A stretch of DNA of 13,324 nt from an uncultured Lysobacteraceae bacterium (GCA_946482565.1 CAMLSB010000036.1:1-13324), one strand, 5' to 3'. Numbered from the stretch's first letter, positions 1 to 8,009 are shown. The notes: a model not told the origin generated them from the letters alone. Numbers and translations: made by a program.

Positions 1-424
1 CGACCAGCCGCCAGCCTCCGAGGCCCTCGGCCGATTCGCCGTCGCGCACGCGGACCGATTCGCCACCCTGGGCCGGCTCGACGATCGCCATGCGCAGGCG
101 CGGCGTGATCAGCACGCTGGTGAGCACGTAGTCGAACGCCGATGCGTCGGCGCGGGCGTCATTGCCACCGCCGGGGATCACGAACGGATGCGGGCTGCGG
201 TCCTGCGCGAACGGCGGGCGCGACGCGAATGCATCGAACGGCGCCGGCGCGGCCGCGTTCGCGTCCGCGACCGGCTGCGGCAACGCCTGCGCCGCGACGC
301 TCGCCGCGTCGGCGGCAGCGATGCGACCGCCCATGCCCGCCCACGCCAGCGCCGCCCCGAGCACTGCCCAGGCCGCGGCGGCGGCAAGCAGCCAGGTGAC
401 GGGCGCGATGCGGTCAGCGCGCAT
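1..424 (-). CDS. gspN: Type II secretion protein N (XpsN/GspC-like), partial at left edge
   Basis: This is the N-terminal 141 codons of a gene that continues past the left edge. The ATG at 424 overlaps the gspM stop by 11 bases. The protein starts with a short cytoplasmic tip (MRADRIAPV), has one membrane segment at about residues 9-30, then an Ala/Pro-rich linker. From about residue 98 it has a segment with LTSVLITPRLRMAIVEP, a RVRDGES turn and GGWRLV, which resembles the homology region of GspC-type proteins. In the Xanthomonas xps system the N protein fills the place of GspC, joining the inner-membrane L/M proteins to the secretin GspD. That role is known for the family and inferred here. 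Any C-terminal PDZ or other domain lies outside the window. gspD should follow. Confidence 0.75.
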   Translation of the reverse strand, partial: MRADRIAPVTWLLAAAAAWAVLGAALAWAGMGGRIAAADAASVAAQALPQPVADANAAAPAPFDAFASRPPFAQDRSPHPFVIPGGGNDARADASAFDYVLTSVLITPRLRMAIVEPAQGGESVRVRDGESAEGLGGWRLV

Positions 425-1082
425 TGCCGGCCGCCCCCGCGCCCGCGCCCGCGTCCGCGGTCACCGCATTCGCCATGTTCGCCGCGCCGGCAACCGGCCG
501 CAGGTAGCCGTAAAGATCGAATTCGACATCGAGGCCGGCGTTCTGCGCACCGCCCTGTCCGGGCGCCTCGAAGAAGCCCTGTGCGACGACGCTCACATTG
601 TCGACGAACAGCACCGGATGGCCGCCTTCCAGTCCCTGCAGCAACGCGCCGAGCTCGGCGCTGCCGCAGCGCAGGCGCACGTGCATGCCGGCCTTCGGGT
701 GGCCGGCATCGGCCGGCGCCTGCTCGGCGGGCGAGCGGTTGCTGATCGCGCAGCCGCGACCGCCGGGGCTGGCGCGCCCGACTTCGGCCTCGAGCCGCTG
801 CGACAACGCCGCGGTCGCCAGTTCGACGGTGGCCTCCGGCAGGAACGCGGGTGCGCGTGCATCGAGCGCGCGTGCGACCTCGAGGCGGCGCGCGATCTCG
901 CCGGACTGCGCGAGTTGCGCGTTCGCGCGCGCGTCGCGTTCCTGCAGCGCCTCGATGCGCGCGTCGGCATCGCGCATCGGCAGCGTCCACCACGGATGCA
1001 CGAACACGAAATAGGCGGCGGCGACCACGGCCGCGAGCAGGCCGAGGGCGAGCCAGCGGTCGCGCTCAGTCACGGCCTGCAT
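414..1082 (-). CDS. gspM: Type II secretion inner-membrane protein GspM (subtype b)
   Basis: A 222-aa bitopic membrane protein of the T2SS inner-membrane platform, which binds GspL and stabilises it. A single transmembrane segment spans about residues 10-30 (LALGLLAAVVAAAYFVFV). A charged, probably coiled-coil stretch follows (about 36-75), then a periplasmic part with VLFVDNVSV and LDVEFDLYGYLRP, typical of the ferredoxin-like domain of this subtype. The C-terminal tail is low-complexity Ala/Gly. I chose the ATG at 1082 over an in-frame ATG at 1115, because GGGAGG (1088-1093) sits five bases before it and it places the basic MQAVTERDRW tip directly before the membrane helix. It overlaps the gspL stop by 17 bases and gspN by 11, so coupling is likely. 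Confidence 0.85.
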   Translation of the reverse strand: MQAVTERDRWLALGLLAAVVAAAYFVFVHPWWTLPMRDADARIEALQERDARANAQLAQSGEIARRLEVARALDARAPAFLPEATVELATAALSQRLEAEVGRASPGGRGCAISNRSPAEQAPADAGHPKAGMHVRLRCGSAELGALLQGLEGGHPVLFVDNVSVVAQGFFEAPGQGGAQNAGLDVEFDLYGYLRPVAGAANMANAVTADAGAGAGAAGNAR

Positions 1083-2091
1083 CGGCGCCTCCCGTGGAAG
1101 CAGCTGCTGCTGCACCGGTTGCGGCGTCGGGCGTGGCCGGTGCCACCACCAGGTCGGCGGTGAGCGTGAAGCGGTCGCGGCCGCTGCGCGGGTCGGGCTG
1201 CAGCGTGCCGGTCAGCGCGGGCGAGCGCCACTGCGGCGCGCCTTCCATGCGCGCGACGAGCGCCGAGGCGTGCGCGCTGCGGCCGATCAGCAGCAGGCGG
1301 TCGTTGTCGATGGCGAGCTTGTCGAGCCAGGTGTCGTCGGGCAGGCGGCGCGCGACCTGGTCGAGCACCGCGACGACCTGCGGACGGCCCGCGCGCGCGC
1401 GCAGGACCCAGGCGCGGCCGTCGACCAGCGCGACGAGCTCGGCCCGCTGCAGCGACACCGTGCGTGCCGCGGCGGCCTGCCGCGCGACCTGCGCCTGCAA
1501 CCGGCGCGCCGCGTCCTCGCGATTGCGCAGCACCAGCGACAGCATCGTCGCGGTCGCGAGGAGGAAGACGATCGCGAGCAACAGGTTCCAGCCGCGCGCC
1601 GGATCATGCCGGCGGCGACGCAGCTCCGGCGGCAGCAGGTTCACGCCGACCGGCTCGCCCTGCGCATCGGCCAGGTCTGCGCCCGCGAGCTGCGATGCGG
1701 CGGCGCCGAGTTGCGCGAGCTGCTCGTCGAGCTTCGTGCGCGGCACCACCACCAGTTCGACATCCACCTGCCCGTCGCCGCGACGGCCGAGCACGCGCGC
1801 GTCGTACGCCACCGCATCGGCGGCGAACGGCGTCTGCCGGTCGATCTCGTAGCCGGCCACGTCGCGCAGGCGATCGGCGGCGGCGGCAGGCAGCACCAGG
1901 CGACGGCGCAATCCGGCCGAAGCAGGCAGCAGCAGCCAGCGCGGCAGGTCGGCCAGCGAGGGCGGCACGTCGCGCGCATCGTCGCCGGCACGCAGCAGCA
2001 CGCGGCCGCGATCCATGCCGAGCGCACGGCGCCAGCCCGGCGGCAGCCACGCGGCAAGCGCGCGGCCCCACCACGCGAGGAATGGCGTCAA
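1066..2091 (-). CDS. gspL: Type II secretion inner-membrane protein GspL (PilN-like variant)
   Basis: A 341-aa protein that links the cytoplasmic ATPase GspE to the inner-membrane platform with GspM. The N-terminal 167 residues are cytoplasmic and include a RWLLLPASAGLRRRLVLP segment and ...DRQTPF..., followed by a VNLLPPELRRRR motif just before the membrane, as in PilN/GspL relatives. One membrane helix lies at about 168-188. The periplasmic part has a coiled-coil-like Arg/Ala-rich stretch and a ferredoxin-like domain. The likely start is a TTG at 2091 that overlaps the gspK TGA stop. A strong GGGAGGAGGGAG (2102-2113) lies ten bases upstream. An in-frame ATG at 2130 is possible, but it has no ribosome binding site and overlaps gspK by 43 bases. 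The protein is somewhat shorter than classical GspL proteins of about 400 residues. Confidence 0.85.
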   Translation of the reverse strand: MTPFLAWWGRALAAWLPPGWRRALGMDRGRVLLRAGDDARDVPPSLADLPRWLLLPASAGLRRRLVLPAAAADRLRDVAGYEIDRQTPFAADAVAYDARVLGRRGDGQVDVELVVVPRTKLDEQLAQLGAAASQLAGADLADAQGEPVGVNLLPPELRRRRHDPARGWNLLLAIVFLLATATMLSLVLRNREDAARRLQAQVARQAAAARTVSLQRAELVALVDGRAWVLRARAGRPQVVAVLDQVARRLPDDTWLDKLAIDNDRLLLIGRSAHASALVARMEGAPQWRSPALTGTLQPDPRSGRDRFTLTADLVVAPATPDAATGAAAAASTGGADAGRD

Positions 2092-2903
2092 CGTGGCGAT
2101 GCTCCCTCCTCCCAGCGCAATGGCGTCCATGCCGATCCCGGCAGGCCGTTGCCGCCAGCGCGCGCGACCACGCGCAGGACCGCCGCGCGGCCGCGGACGC
2201 TGGCGCGGCTCTCGATACTATACGTGCCGCTGTTGCCGGCCACGAGGTCCGGCGCGGCCGCCGGAACGCCCATCGCGGCGCGCACCTGCGCAGGCGCATA
2301 GGCGGGATCCGGCATGGCGCGGCCGCTGTAAACGGTCACAAGCGGCGCCAGCCGGGCATACAGCGCCGGCGTCATGCCCAGCACCTGCTCGACCTCGGCC
2401 ACGCTTTCGAAGGGCATGTTCGCGGGGCCGTAGTCGCGCCCCGCCGCCGCGTAGTCGGGCGCCTCGCCGCCGCCGGAGGGCTGGGTGAGCGTGTCGGCGT
2501 CGCGCCAGTCGACGATCGCGCCGGCGACGCGCATCGCCTGCTGCGGGTCGCTGCCGAGCTGGCGCAGCAGCGCCGCGAGCAGGTTGGCATCGGCCATGTC
2601 GAGGTCGACCTTGCCCTGTTCATCGACGATGCGCACCGCGATGTCGGCATCGCCGAAGCGCCACTGGTACTCGCGGCCATCGGGGACCCAGCGTCGCTGC
2701 GGGTCGGCCTGCATCAGCCGCGACACCGCATGTTCCAGGCCGGCGCGCGCGGCCTCGCGCGATTGCAGGCCGCGCGCAAGCACCTGGCCCTGCAGCTGCT
2801 CGGTGCGCGCGGACAACGCGAACGCGCCGACCGTCGCCACCAGCAGCGCGACCAGCCACAGCACCAGCAGCAGCGCGACGCCGCGGTTGCGTTCGCGATT
2901 CAT
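2088..2903 (-). CDS. gspK: Type II secretion minor pseudopilin GspK
   Basis: A 271-aa minor pseudopilin that caps the tip of the T2SS pseudopilus together with GspI and GspJ. The N-terminus MNRERNRG|VALLLVLWLVALLVAT is a type IV prepilin leader with cleavage after Gly8. As usual in GspK, the glutamate at mature position 5 is absent (leucine instead). The large globular domain has the family signature around IVDWRDADTLTQPSGGG, DYGPANMPFESVAEVEQVLGMTP and LVTVYSG, which belongs to the inserted SAM-like helical domain and calcium-site region. The start is firm: its ATG overlaps the gspJ TGA as ATGA. Its stop overlaps the likely TTG start of gspL. GspO prepilin peptidase, which would process it, is not encoded here. 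Confidence 0.92.
   Translation of the reverse strand: MNRERNRGVALLLVLWLVALLVATVGAFALSARTEQLQGQVLARGLQSREAARAGLEHAVSRLMQADPQRRWVPDGREYQWRFGDADIAVRIVDEQGKVDLDMADANLLAALLRQLGSDPQQAMRVAGAIVDWRDADTLTQPSGGGEAPDYAAAGRDYGPANMPFESVAEVEQVLGMTPALYARLAPLVTVYSGRAMPDPAYAPAQVRAAMGVPAAAPDLVAGNSGTYSIESRASVRGRAAVLRVVARAGGNGLPGSAWTPLRWEEGASPR
2102..2113 (-). promoter_or_regulatory. Ribosome binding site deciding the gspL TTG start
   Basis: On the minus strand this reads GGGAGGAGGGAG. It lies inside the last codons of gspK, ten bases before the TTG at 2091. No comparable site precedes the upstream ATG at 2130. It is the main reason to prefer a TTG start coupled to the end of gspK. Confidence 0.6.
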
Positions 2904-3553
2904 TCCATCGCTCCCTGGCGCATCGCGTAGCGGCCGGCCAGCGGCAGCGCGACGAGCAGCGGCGGCCACGCCTTGCCGTCGGCGTCGCGCAGGCGCAGCT
3001 CGACCTGCAAGGGCATCGCATCGCCCTCGTTCCAGCGCGGCTGCCATTCGGCCGGCGTTCCGTCCATGCGCAGCCCGCGATAGCGGACATCGACCGAGCG
3101 CAGGCCGTCGACCAGCACTTCCGGCGCCATGTCGTCGCGCGCGGCGCGGTCGCCGCCAACGACGGCGCCGCCTTGGACCATGCGGAACGCGGCCACGAGG
3201 CGCAGGGTGCCACCGGCGACGCGCTCGACGTCGAGGCGATGCAGGTACGGACCGCCGCGACCGAGGTAATCGGGCAGGTCGGCGACGAATTCGATGCGGT
3301 CGGCTTCGCCGCGGAAGCGGTACGCGATGCCGCCGCTTTCGTCCATCGCGAACGCGACCGGGCGCGCCGCGGACAACCTCGCGCGCAGGAAGCCGGAGAC
3401 GGCGCGGATGCGCTCGTTGCGCTGCGCCAGCGACTCGCCGCGCTGCACGGTGGCGGTGGCCGCGCGCAGCGTCGCGAACGCGATCGCCAGGCCGGCCGCG
3501 AGCAGCGCGGTGGCGAGCAGCACTTCGATCAGGGTGAAACCGCGCGCCTTCAT
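2900..3553 (-). CDS. gspJ: Type II secretion minor pseudopilin GspJ
   Basis: A 217-aa minor pseudopilin of the tip complex (GspI-GspJ-GspK), anchored in the inner membrane before assembly. The N-terminus MKARG|FTLIEVLLATALLAAGLA has a very short leader, cleavage after Gly5, and glutamate at mature position 5. The hydrophobic helix runs to about residue 30. The globular part contains VAFAMDESGGIAYRFRGEADRIEFVADLP and a C-terminal AWPPLLVALPLAGRYAMRQG, matching GspJ rather than GspI or GspH. The gene starts on an ATGA overlap with gspI and ends on an ATGA overlap with gspK. Its length is normal for the family. Confidence 0.92.
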   Translation of the reverse strand: MKARGFTLIEVLLATALLAAGLAIAFATLRAATATVQRGESLAQRNERIRAVSGFLRARLSAARPVAFAMDESGGIAYRFRGEADRIEFVADLPDYLGRGGPYLHRLDVERVAGGTLRLVAAFRMVQGGAVVGGDRAARDDMAPEVLVDGLRSVDVRYRGLRMDGTPAEWQPRWNEGDAMPLQVELRLRDADGKAWPPLLVALPLAGRYAMRQGAME

Positions 3554-4035
3554 GGTGACGCAACCGCGGCAGGATCGGGCGGCCGCACGAAGCGCAGCGA
3601 CTCGAGGTGCAGGTGGGTGCGCGCGTCGTCCGCATCGCCGTCGGCGTCGCCTCCTGCGCGTGCAGCGCGGGCATCGCGGCCGTCACCCCAGTACACGTCG
3701 AGGACAAGCCGCAGCAGTCGCGGCGCGGCCGGATCCACCGGCTGCGGCACTTCGTCCTGCGCGACGGGCTCGCGCCACGGCGCGACATCAAGCGTCCAGC
3801 GATAGCGGCCATCCTCGAACACGCCTTCGCTGCGGCCGGGGACCAGCGTTTCCGCGACGCCGGTATCGTCCAGCAGCGACTGCGCGTGCAGCGCCGCGCG
3901 GCCCGCATCGTCGGACCAGCGCACCTGCCGCGACGCGTTCGACAGCGTGCCGAGCACGATCACCAGCGCGAGCGCGAGCACCGCGAAGGCGACGATCACC
4001 TCGATCAGGGTAAAGCCGCGCGCGTTCCGGTTCAT
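3550..4035 (-). CDS. gspI: Type II secretion minor pseudopilin GspI
   Basis: A 161-aa minor pseudopilin that nucleates the pseudopilus tip with GspJ and GspK. The N-terminus MNRNARG|FTLIEVIVAFAVLALALVIVL is a textbook prepilin leader and helix with cleavage after Gly7. The globular part has the GspI-like ...RQVRWSDDAGRAALHAQSLLD... and VFEDGRYRWTLDVAPW. The ATG overlaps the gspH TGA (ATGA), and the stop overlaps the gspJ ATG in the same way. It is longer than many GspI proteins (about 120-130 aa). The extra length includes an acidic Asp/Ala-rich loop (GGDADGDADDAR) near the C-terminus, probably a surface insertion. Confidence 0.92.
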   Translation of the reverse strand: MNRNARGFTLIEVIVAFAVLALALVIVLGTLSNASRQVRWSDDAGRAALHAQSLLDDTGVAETLVPGRSEGVFEDGRYRWTLDVAPWREPVAQDEVPQPVDPAAPRLLRLVLDVYWGDGRDARAARAGGDADGDADDARTHLHLESLRFVRPPDPAAVASP

Positions 4036-4472
4036 CGCGCCCGCGCCACCGCGACCTGCCCCGTCAGCCACGCCACATCCACCTGCCACGCAGCGGCGCC
4101 CTGCTGCAGCCGCACGCGCCCACCGGTGGACGCGCCATCCGGGAAGAACACGATCGCGCCCTGGCCTTCGGTCGGCTGCACTTCGCGCGCGCCCGTGAAC
4201 ACGATCGCGGCGCGCGCCGGCACGGTGCCGTGGCGATCCTTCGGCGCCTGCCACGCGTGCGCGGCCGGATCGATCGTGAAACGCTGCGGCTCGCCAGTGG
4301 CGAGCGCCTGCGCGCGCGTGAAGCGCAACTGCGCGGCGATGCCGTTCGCGGACGAACGCAGCCGCAAGCCGTCCATGCCGCGCCCGATCACGCCCGCGCC
4401 GAGCAGCATGGCGATGGCGATGATCGCCAGCACCAGCAGCAACTCGACCAGGGTGAAGCCGCGGGTGCGCAC
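4032..4472 (-). CDS. gspH: Type II secretion minor pseudopilin GspH
   Basis: A 146-aa minor pseudopilin, thought to join the tip complex to the GspG shaft. The start is a GTG: MRTRG|FTLVELLLVLAIIAIAMLLGAG, with cleavage after Gly5 and Glu at mature position 5. No other start codon is available between the gspG stop and the leader that keeps the leader short. The helix is followed by RLRSSANGIAAQLRFTRAQALATGEPQRFTID, the characteristic GspH/FimT segment. The C-terminus reads IVFFPDGASTGGRVRL, also typical. It lies 18 bases after gspG, with only a weak ribosome binding site, and overlaps gspI by 4 bases. Confidence 0.92.
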   Translation of the reverse strand: MRTRGFTLVELLLVLAIIAIAMLLGAGVIGRGMDGLRLRSSANGIAAQLRFTRAQALATGEPQRFTIDPAAHAWQAPKDRHGTVPARAAIVFTGAREVQPTEGQGAIVFFPDGASTGGRVRLQQGAAAWQVDVAWLTGQVAVARAR

Positions 4473-4490
4473 GGGTTCGTCCAGGCGCCC

Positions 4491-4997
4491 TTATTCGTAC
4501 TTGATGTCGGCGTCCACGCTCTCGCCGCCGGCCTGCCCGTCCTTGCCGAGGCTCACCAGGTCGAACGGCTTGCCTTCGCCGGGCACGCGATAGACGTAGG
4601 GATGGTTCCAGGGATCCTTGAGCTCGCCGGCCTTCGCGTACGGGCCGAGCCAGCCCGACGCATTGCCGGCGTTCGCGACCAGGGCGTCGAGCGTGGGCGG
4701 CAGCGCGCCGGTGTCCATCTCGTACTGCTGCACCTTCTCGGCGATCGTCTGCACCTGCGCCTTGGCGAGGTTGGCCTTGGCGCGATCGCCGCCGCCGAGG
4801 ATGCGGCTGGCGGCGAAGGCGACGATGCCGCCGATCAGCACCACCACGAGGATGATCTCGATCAGGCTGAAGCCGCGCTGCGAATGCGCTCCGATCGCAC
4901 GGACAATGAGGCCGTCGCCACGGGCGAGGGCACTCGCTCGCTGGAGGCGCGGCTCGCTCGGGGCGGCACATCGTGCCTGGAAACGTCTGCTCTGCAT
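4491..4997 (-). CDS. gspG: Type II secretion major pseudopilin GspG
   Basis: A 168-aa precursor of the major pseudopilin that builds the shaft of the T2SS pseudopilus. The core reads QRG|FSLIEIILVVVLIGGIVAF, with Glu at mature position 5. The C-terminal half carries the GspG hallmarks KDPWNHPYVYR and SLGKDGQAGG...DADI, which form the calcium-binding loop that holds the subunit in its assembled form. The leader is unusually long, about 41 residues and Arg-rich (MQSRRFQARCAAPSEPR...). I find no ATG, GTG or TTG in frame between 4997 and the cleavage site. The AGGA at 5005-5008, inside the gspF stop region, sits seven bases before the ATG and supports this start. Confidence 0.93.
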   Translation of the reverse strand: MQSRRFQARCAAPSEPRLQRASALARGDGLIVRAIGAHSQRGFSLIEIILVVVLIGGIVAFAASRILGGGDRAKANLAKAQVQTIAEKVQQYEMDTGALPPTLDALVANAGNASGWLGPYAKAGELKDPWNHPYVYRVPGEGKPFDLVSLGKDGQAGGESVDADIKYE

Positions 4998-5006
4998 GGA
5001 GGATTC

Positions 5007-6227
5007 CTATCCGATGACGGTGGTGAGATCGTAGATGGGCGTGAGCACGGCCATGATCACGACGCCGACGATCGCGGCGAGCGCGAGGGTGACCACGGGC
5101 ACCAGCGCGGCGAGCATGCGGTCCAGCGCGAGCGAGGTCTCGCGCTCGAAGGCGTCGGCCGCCTTGAGCAGCATCGCGTCGAGCGCGCCGGATTCCTCGC
5201 CGACCTGGACCATCTGCAGCGCGAGCCGCGGGAAGCGCTTGCCGCGGCCGAGCGCGGCGGCCAGGCCGACGCCGTTGCGCACCTGCTCGATCGCGGCATC
5301 GACGTCGGCCGCGAGCGCGCGATTGCCGAGCACGTTGCGGCCGATGCCCAGCGCCGACAGCAGCGGCACCCCGTTGCGCAGCAGCGTGCCGAGCGTGCGC
5401 GCCAGGCGCGCCGTCTCGAGCTTCGCCACCAGCGGCCCCGCGAACTTCCGCTCCAGGAGCCACGCGTCGAAGCGCGCGCGGAACGCCGCATCGCGCAGGC
5501 GCCGGTCGATCCACAGCAGCGCCAGCACCGGAACCGCGAGCAGCACGATCCACCAGTCGCGCACGAACATGCCGATGCCCAGCACGATCCGCGAGAACCA
5601 CGGCAGCGGCGCGTCGAGGCTGTCGTACATCGCGGCGAACTGCGGCACCACGAAGCCGAGCAGGAACAACAGGCTCAGCGACACCATCACCAGCAGGATC
5701 GCGGGGTAGATCAGCGCGTTGACGACGCGCCCGCGCAGCGCGCGGCTGCGCTCCAGGTATTCGGCCAGGCGCGACAGCGTCTCGTGCAGGCTGCCGCCGG
5801 CCTCGCCGGCGCGCACCATGTTCACGTACAGCCGGCCAAAGGCGCCGTGCTGGCGTTCCAGCGCCGACGACAGCGGGCTGCCGCCGCGCACGGCATCGCG
5901 GATGTCGGCGACGATGCGGCGCGTGGCCTCGTCCTCCGGCAGCTCGAGCAGGATCGTCAGCGCGCGGTCCAGCGGCTGGCCCGCGCCGAGCAGCGTCGCC
6001 AGCTGCTGCGTGAACTGCACCAGCCGGTCGCCGGCGAAGGGCTTCGGCTTCAGCAGCGCGCGCCAGGCGCCGCGCGCGCCACCGCCTTCGCCCGCGGGCC
6101 GCGTTTCGACCGGAAGATGGCCCTGCTCCTGCAGGCGCCGCGCGACTTCGGCGCCGTCGGCGGCTTCCATCTGGCCGTCGAGCATCTCGCCGCGCGCATC
6201 CAGCGCCTTGTAGCGGAACAGCGCCAT
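5007..6227 (-). CDS. gspF: Type II secretion inner-membrane platform protein GspF
   Basis: A 406-aa polytopic inner-membrane protein, the platform on which GspE acts to add pseudopilins. The N-terminus MALFRYKALDARGEMLDGQMEAAD is the usual GspF/PilC opening. Two helical T2SSF domains (about 68-190 and 270-390) each contain the family pattern, with ...MVRAGEAGGSL... in the first and ...MVQVGEESGAL... in the second. Membrane segments lie at about 168-196, 213-240 and 374-398. The C-terminus ends TPIYDLTTVIG. The length matches the family norm of about 400 aa. The gene begins 4 bases after the gspE stop, with GAGG further upstream inside gspE, and its stop overlaps the gspG ribosome binding site. 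Confidence 0.95.
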   Translation of the reverse strand: MALFRYKALDARGEMLDGQMEAADGAEVARRLQEQGHLPVETRPAGEGGGARGAWRALLKPKPFAGDRLVQFTQQLATLLGAGQPLDRALTILLELPEDEATRRIVADIRDAVRGGSPLSSALERQHGAFGRLYVNMVRAGEAGGSLHETLSRLAEYLERSRALRGRVVNALIYPAILLVMVSLSLLFLLGFVVPQFAAMYDSLDAPLPWFSRIVLGIGMFVRDWWIVLLAVPVLALLWIDRRLRDAAFRARFDAWLLERKFAGPLVAKLETARLARTLGTLLRNGVPLLSALGIGRNVLGNRALAADVDAAIEQVRNGVGLAAALGRGKRFPRLALQMVQVGEESGALDAMLLKAADAFERETSLALDRMLAALVPVVTLALAAIVGVVIMAVLTPIYDLTTVIG

Positions 6228-6231
6228 CGCG

Positions 6232-7974
6232 TCAGGCGTCCTCGGTGACGCGCAGCACTTCCTCGATCGTGGTCTCGCCGGCGAGCGCCTTGGCGATGCC
6301 GTCCTCGTACATCGTGCGCATGCCAGCCTCGCGCGCCAGCTGCTCGAGCTCGCCCATGCCGGCGTGGCGCATCACGGCACGGCGCAGCGCATCGTCCATC
6401 ACCAGGAATTCCATGATGGTCGTGCGGCCGAGATAGCCGGTCGGCGACAGCGCCGATGGGCGCGGGCGGTACAGGTAAATCGTGCCAGTGGGCTGGTAGC
6501 GGCGCAGGCTGAACTTCTCGATTTCCTCGGGCGACGCCTCGTAGCGCTCCGCGTGCGATGGCTCCAGGCGGCGCACCAGGCGCTGCGCGAGGATGCCGTT
6601 CACCGTGGACGTGAGCAGGTAGTCCTCCACGCCCATGTCGAGCAGGCGGGTCACGCCGCCGGCCGCGTTGTTGGTGTGCAGCGTCGACAGCACCAGGTGG
6701 CCGGTGAGCGCGGACTGGATCGCGATGCGCGCGGTCTCGAGGTCGCGCATCTCGCCGATCATGATGATGTCCGGGTCCTGGCGCACGATCGAGCGCAGCG
6801 CCCCGGCGAAATCGAGGCCGATCTGCGGCTTCGCCTGCACCTGGTTGATGCCCTCGATCTGGTACTCGACCGGGTCCTCGACGGTGATGATCTTGACGCC
6901 CGGCGTGTTGAGCTTCGACAGCGCGGTGTACAGCGTCGTCGTCTTGCCCGAGCCGGTCGGACCCGTGACCAGCAGGATGCCGTGCGGCTGGCGCAGCACC
7001 TGCCCGAAGCGCTGCAGCAACTCGTCGCTGAAGCCGAGGTGCTGGAAGTCGAGCACGACCGATTCGCGGTCGAGCAGGCGCATCACCACCGACTCGCCGT
7101 GCGCGGTCGGCATCGTCGACACGCGCAGGTCGAGCTCGCGGCCCTGCACGCGCTGCATGATGCGGCCGTCCTGCGGCAGCCGGCGCTCGGCGATGTTGAG
7201 CCGCGCCATGATCTTGACGCGCGAGATGATCGCCGCGGTCAGGTTCTGCGGCGGCGCTTCGCCTTCCTCGAGCACGCCGTCGATGCGGTAGCGCACCTTC
7301 AGCCGGTTCTCGAACGGCTCGATGTGCACGTCGGACGCGCGCAGCTCGACCGCGCGCTGGATGATCAGGTTCACGAGCCGGATGACGGGCGCCTCGGATG
7401 CGAGGTCGCGCAGGTGCTCGACGTCCTCGACGCCCGATTCGTCGCCCTCGCTGCCGTCGAGCAACGCGCCCATCGCGCTGCGGCCCTGGCCGTGCCAGCG
7501 CTCGATCAGGTCGTCGATTTCCGAGCGCAGCGCCACCGCCGCTCGCACCTCGCGGCCGTCCGCCAGGCGCACGGCGTCGAGGATGTACGGGTCCTGCGGA
7601 TCGGCGAGCAGCACGTCGACGTGCGACCCGTCCTCGCCCACCGGCACCACGTGGAATTGCTGCATGAACCGCAGGCCGAGGCTCGTGCCCTCCGACGGCA
7701 GGTCCGGCAGGTCGCGCGCGCTGCGCAGCGGCAGGCCGAGCACCGCGGCGCAGGCCTCGGCGTGATCGCGCTCGGACAGCAGCCCGAGCCGGCCGAGCAG
7801 CGCCAGCAGGCTGCCGCCGGCCTCGTCGTGGACGCGGCGGACGCGGGCGAGGTCGGCGTCCTTCAGCCGGCCGCGGTCGAGCAGCGCGGCGACGATGCGC
7901 TCGTCCGCATCCCCGCCATGACCCGCGCCGGGCGTGCCGATGCCGTTCCTGCCCTCGTTCGCGACTGCTTCCAC
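6232..7974 (-). CDS. gspE: Type II secretion hexameric ATPase GspE
   Basis: A 580-aa cytoplasmic AAA-type ATPase that powers pseudopilus growth, docking on GspL and GspF. An N-terminal N1/N2 region covers about residues 25-165. The catalytic core has Walker A GPTGSGKTT (338-346), the Asp box ITVEDPVEYQIEG (363-375), the Walker B region DPDIIMIGEMRD (400-411) and the His box TGHLVLSTLHTNNA (424-437). Arginines in SDVHIEPFENRLKVRYRIDG (214-233) fit the N2 ATP-contact region. The zinc-binding subdomain expected at about 470-517 has no cysteine at all. The whole protein has one, at position 75. The start is a GTG with GGAGGGG (7980-7986) five bases upstream. It is the first T2SS gene of the operon, 88 bases after the stop of the helix-turn-helix gene. 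Confidence 0.95.
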   Translation of the reverse strand: MEAVANEGRNGIGTPGAGHGGDADERIVAALLDRGRLKDADLARVRRVHDEAGGSLLALLGRLGLLSERDHAEACAAVLGLPLRSARDLPDLPSEGTSLGLRFMQQFHVVPVGEDGSHVDVLLADPQDPYILDAVRLADGREVRAAVALRSEIDDLIERWHGQGRSAMGALLDGSEGDESGVEDVEHLRDLASEAPVIRLVNLIIQRAVELRASDVHIEPFENRLKVRYRIDGVLEEGEAPPQNLTAAIISRVKIMARLNIAERRLPQDGRIMQRVQGRELDLRVSTMPTAHGESVVMRLLDRESVVLDFQHLGFSDELLQRFGQVLRQPHGILLVTGPTGSGKTTTLYTALSKLNTPGVKIITVEDPVEYQIEGINQVQAKPQIGLDFAGALRSIVRQDPDIIMIGEMRDLETARIAIQSALTGHLVLSTLHTNNAAGGVTRLLDMGVEDYLLTSTVNGILAQRLVRRLEPSHAERYEASPEEIEKFSLRRYQPTGTIYLYRPRPSALSPTGYLGRTTIMEFLVMDDALRRAVMRHAGMGELEQLAREAGMRTMYEDGIAKALAGETTIEEVLRVTEDA

Positions 7975-7994
7975 GCCTGCCCCTCCGCCGAGCC

Positions 7995-8009
7995 CCTGAA
8001 TCTATCAGG
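7995..8009. repeat. Short inverted repeat upstream of gspE
   Basis: CCTGA-ATCTA-TCAGG, with 5-bp arms, lies 21 bases before the gspE GTG. It is in the only non-coding stretch (7975-8062) between the upstream module and the T2SS operon. It is too short for a terminator and has no T tract. It could be part of an operator, or chance. I see no convincing sigma-70 promoter in this stretch. Confidence 0.2.

Noticed and set aside
162..1163. Long plus-strand open frame of 333 codons opposite gspM/gspN
   Set aside because: It is an antisense shadow of high-GC coding DNA: Ala/Arg-rich, no domain pattern, and lies across the well-supported gspL, gspM and gspN frames.
4230..6248. Plus-strand open frame of 672 codons opposite gspF/gspG/gspH
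   Set aside because: Rich in His/Arg/Gln/Ala with no recognisable motif, and fully opposite the secretion genes; typical antisense frame in GC-rich DNA.
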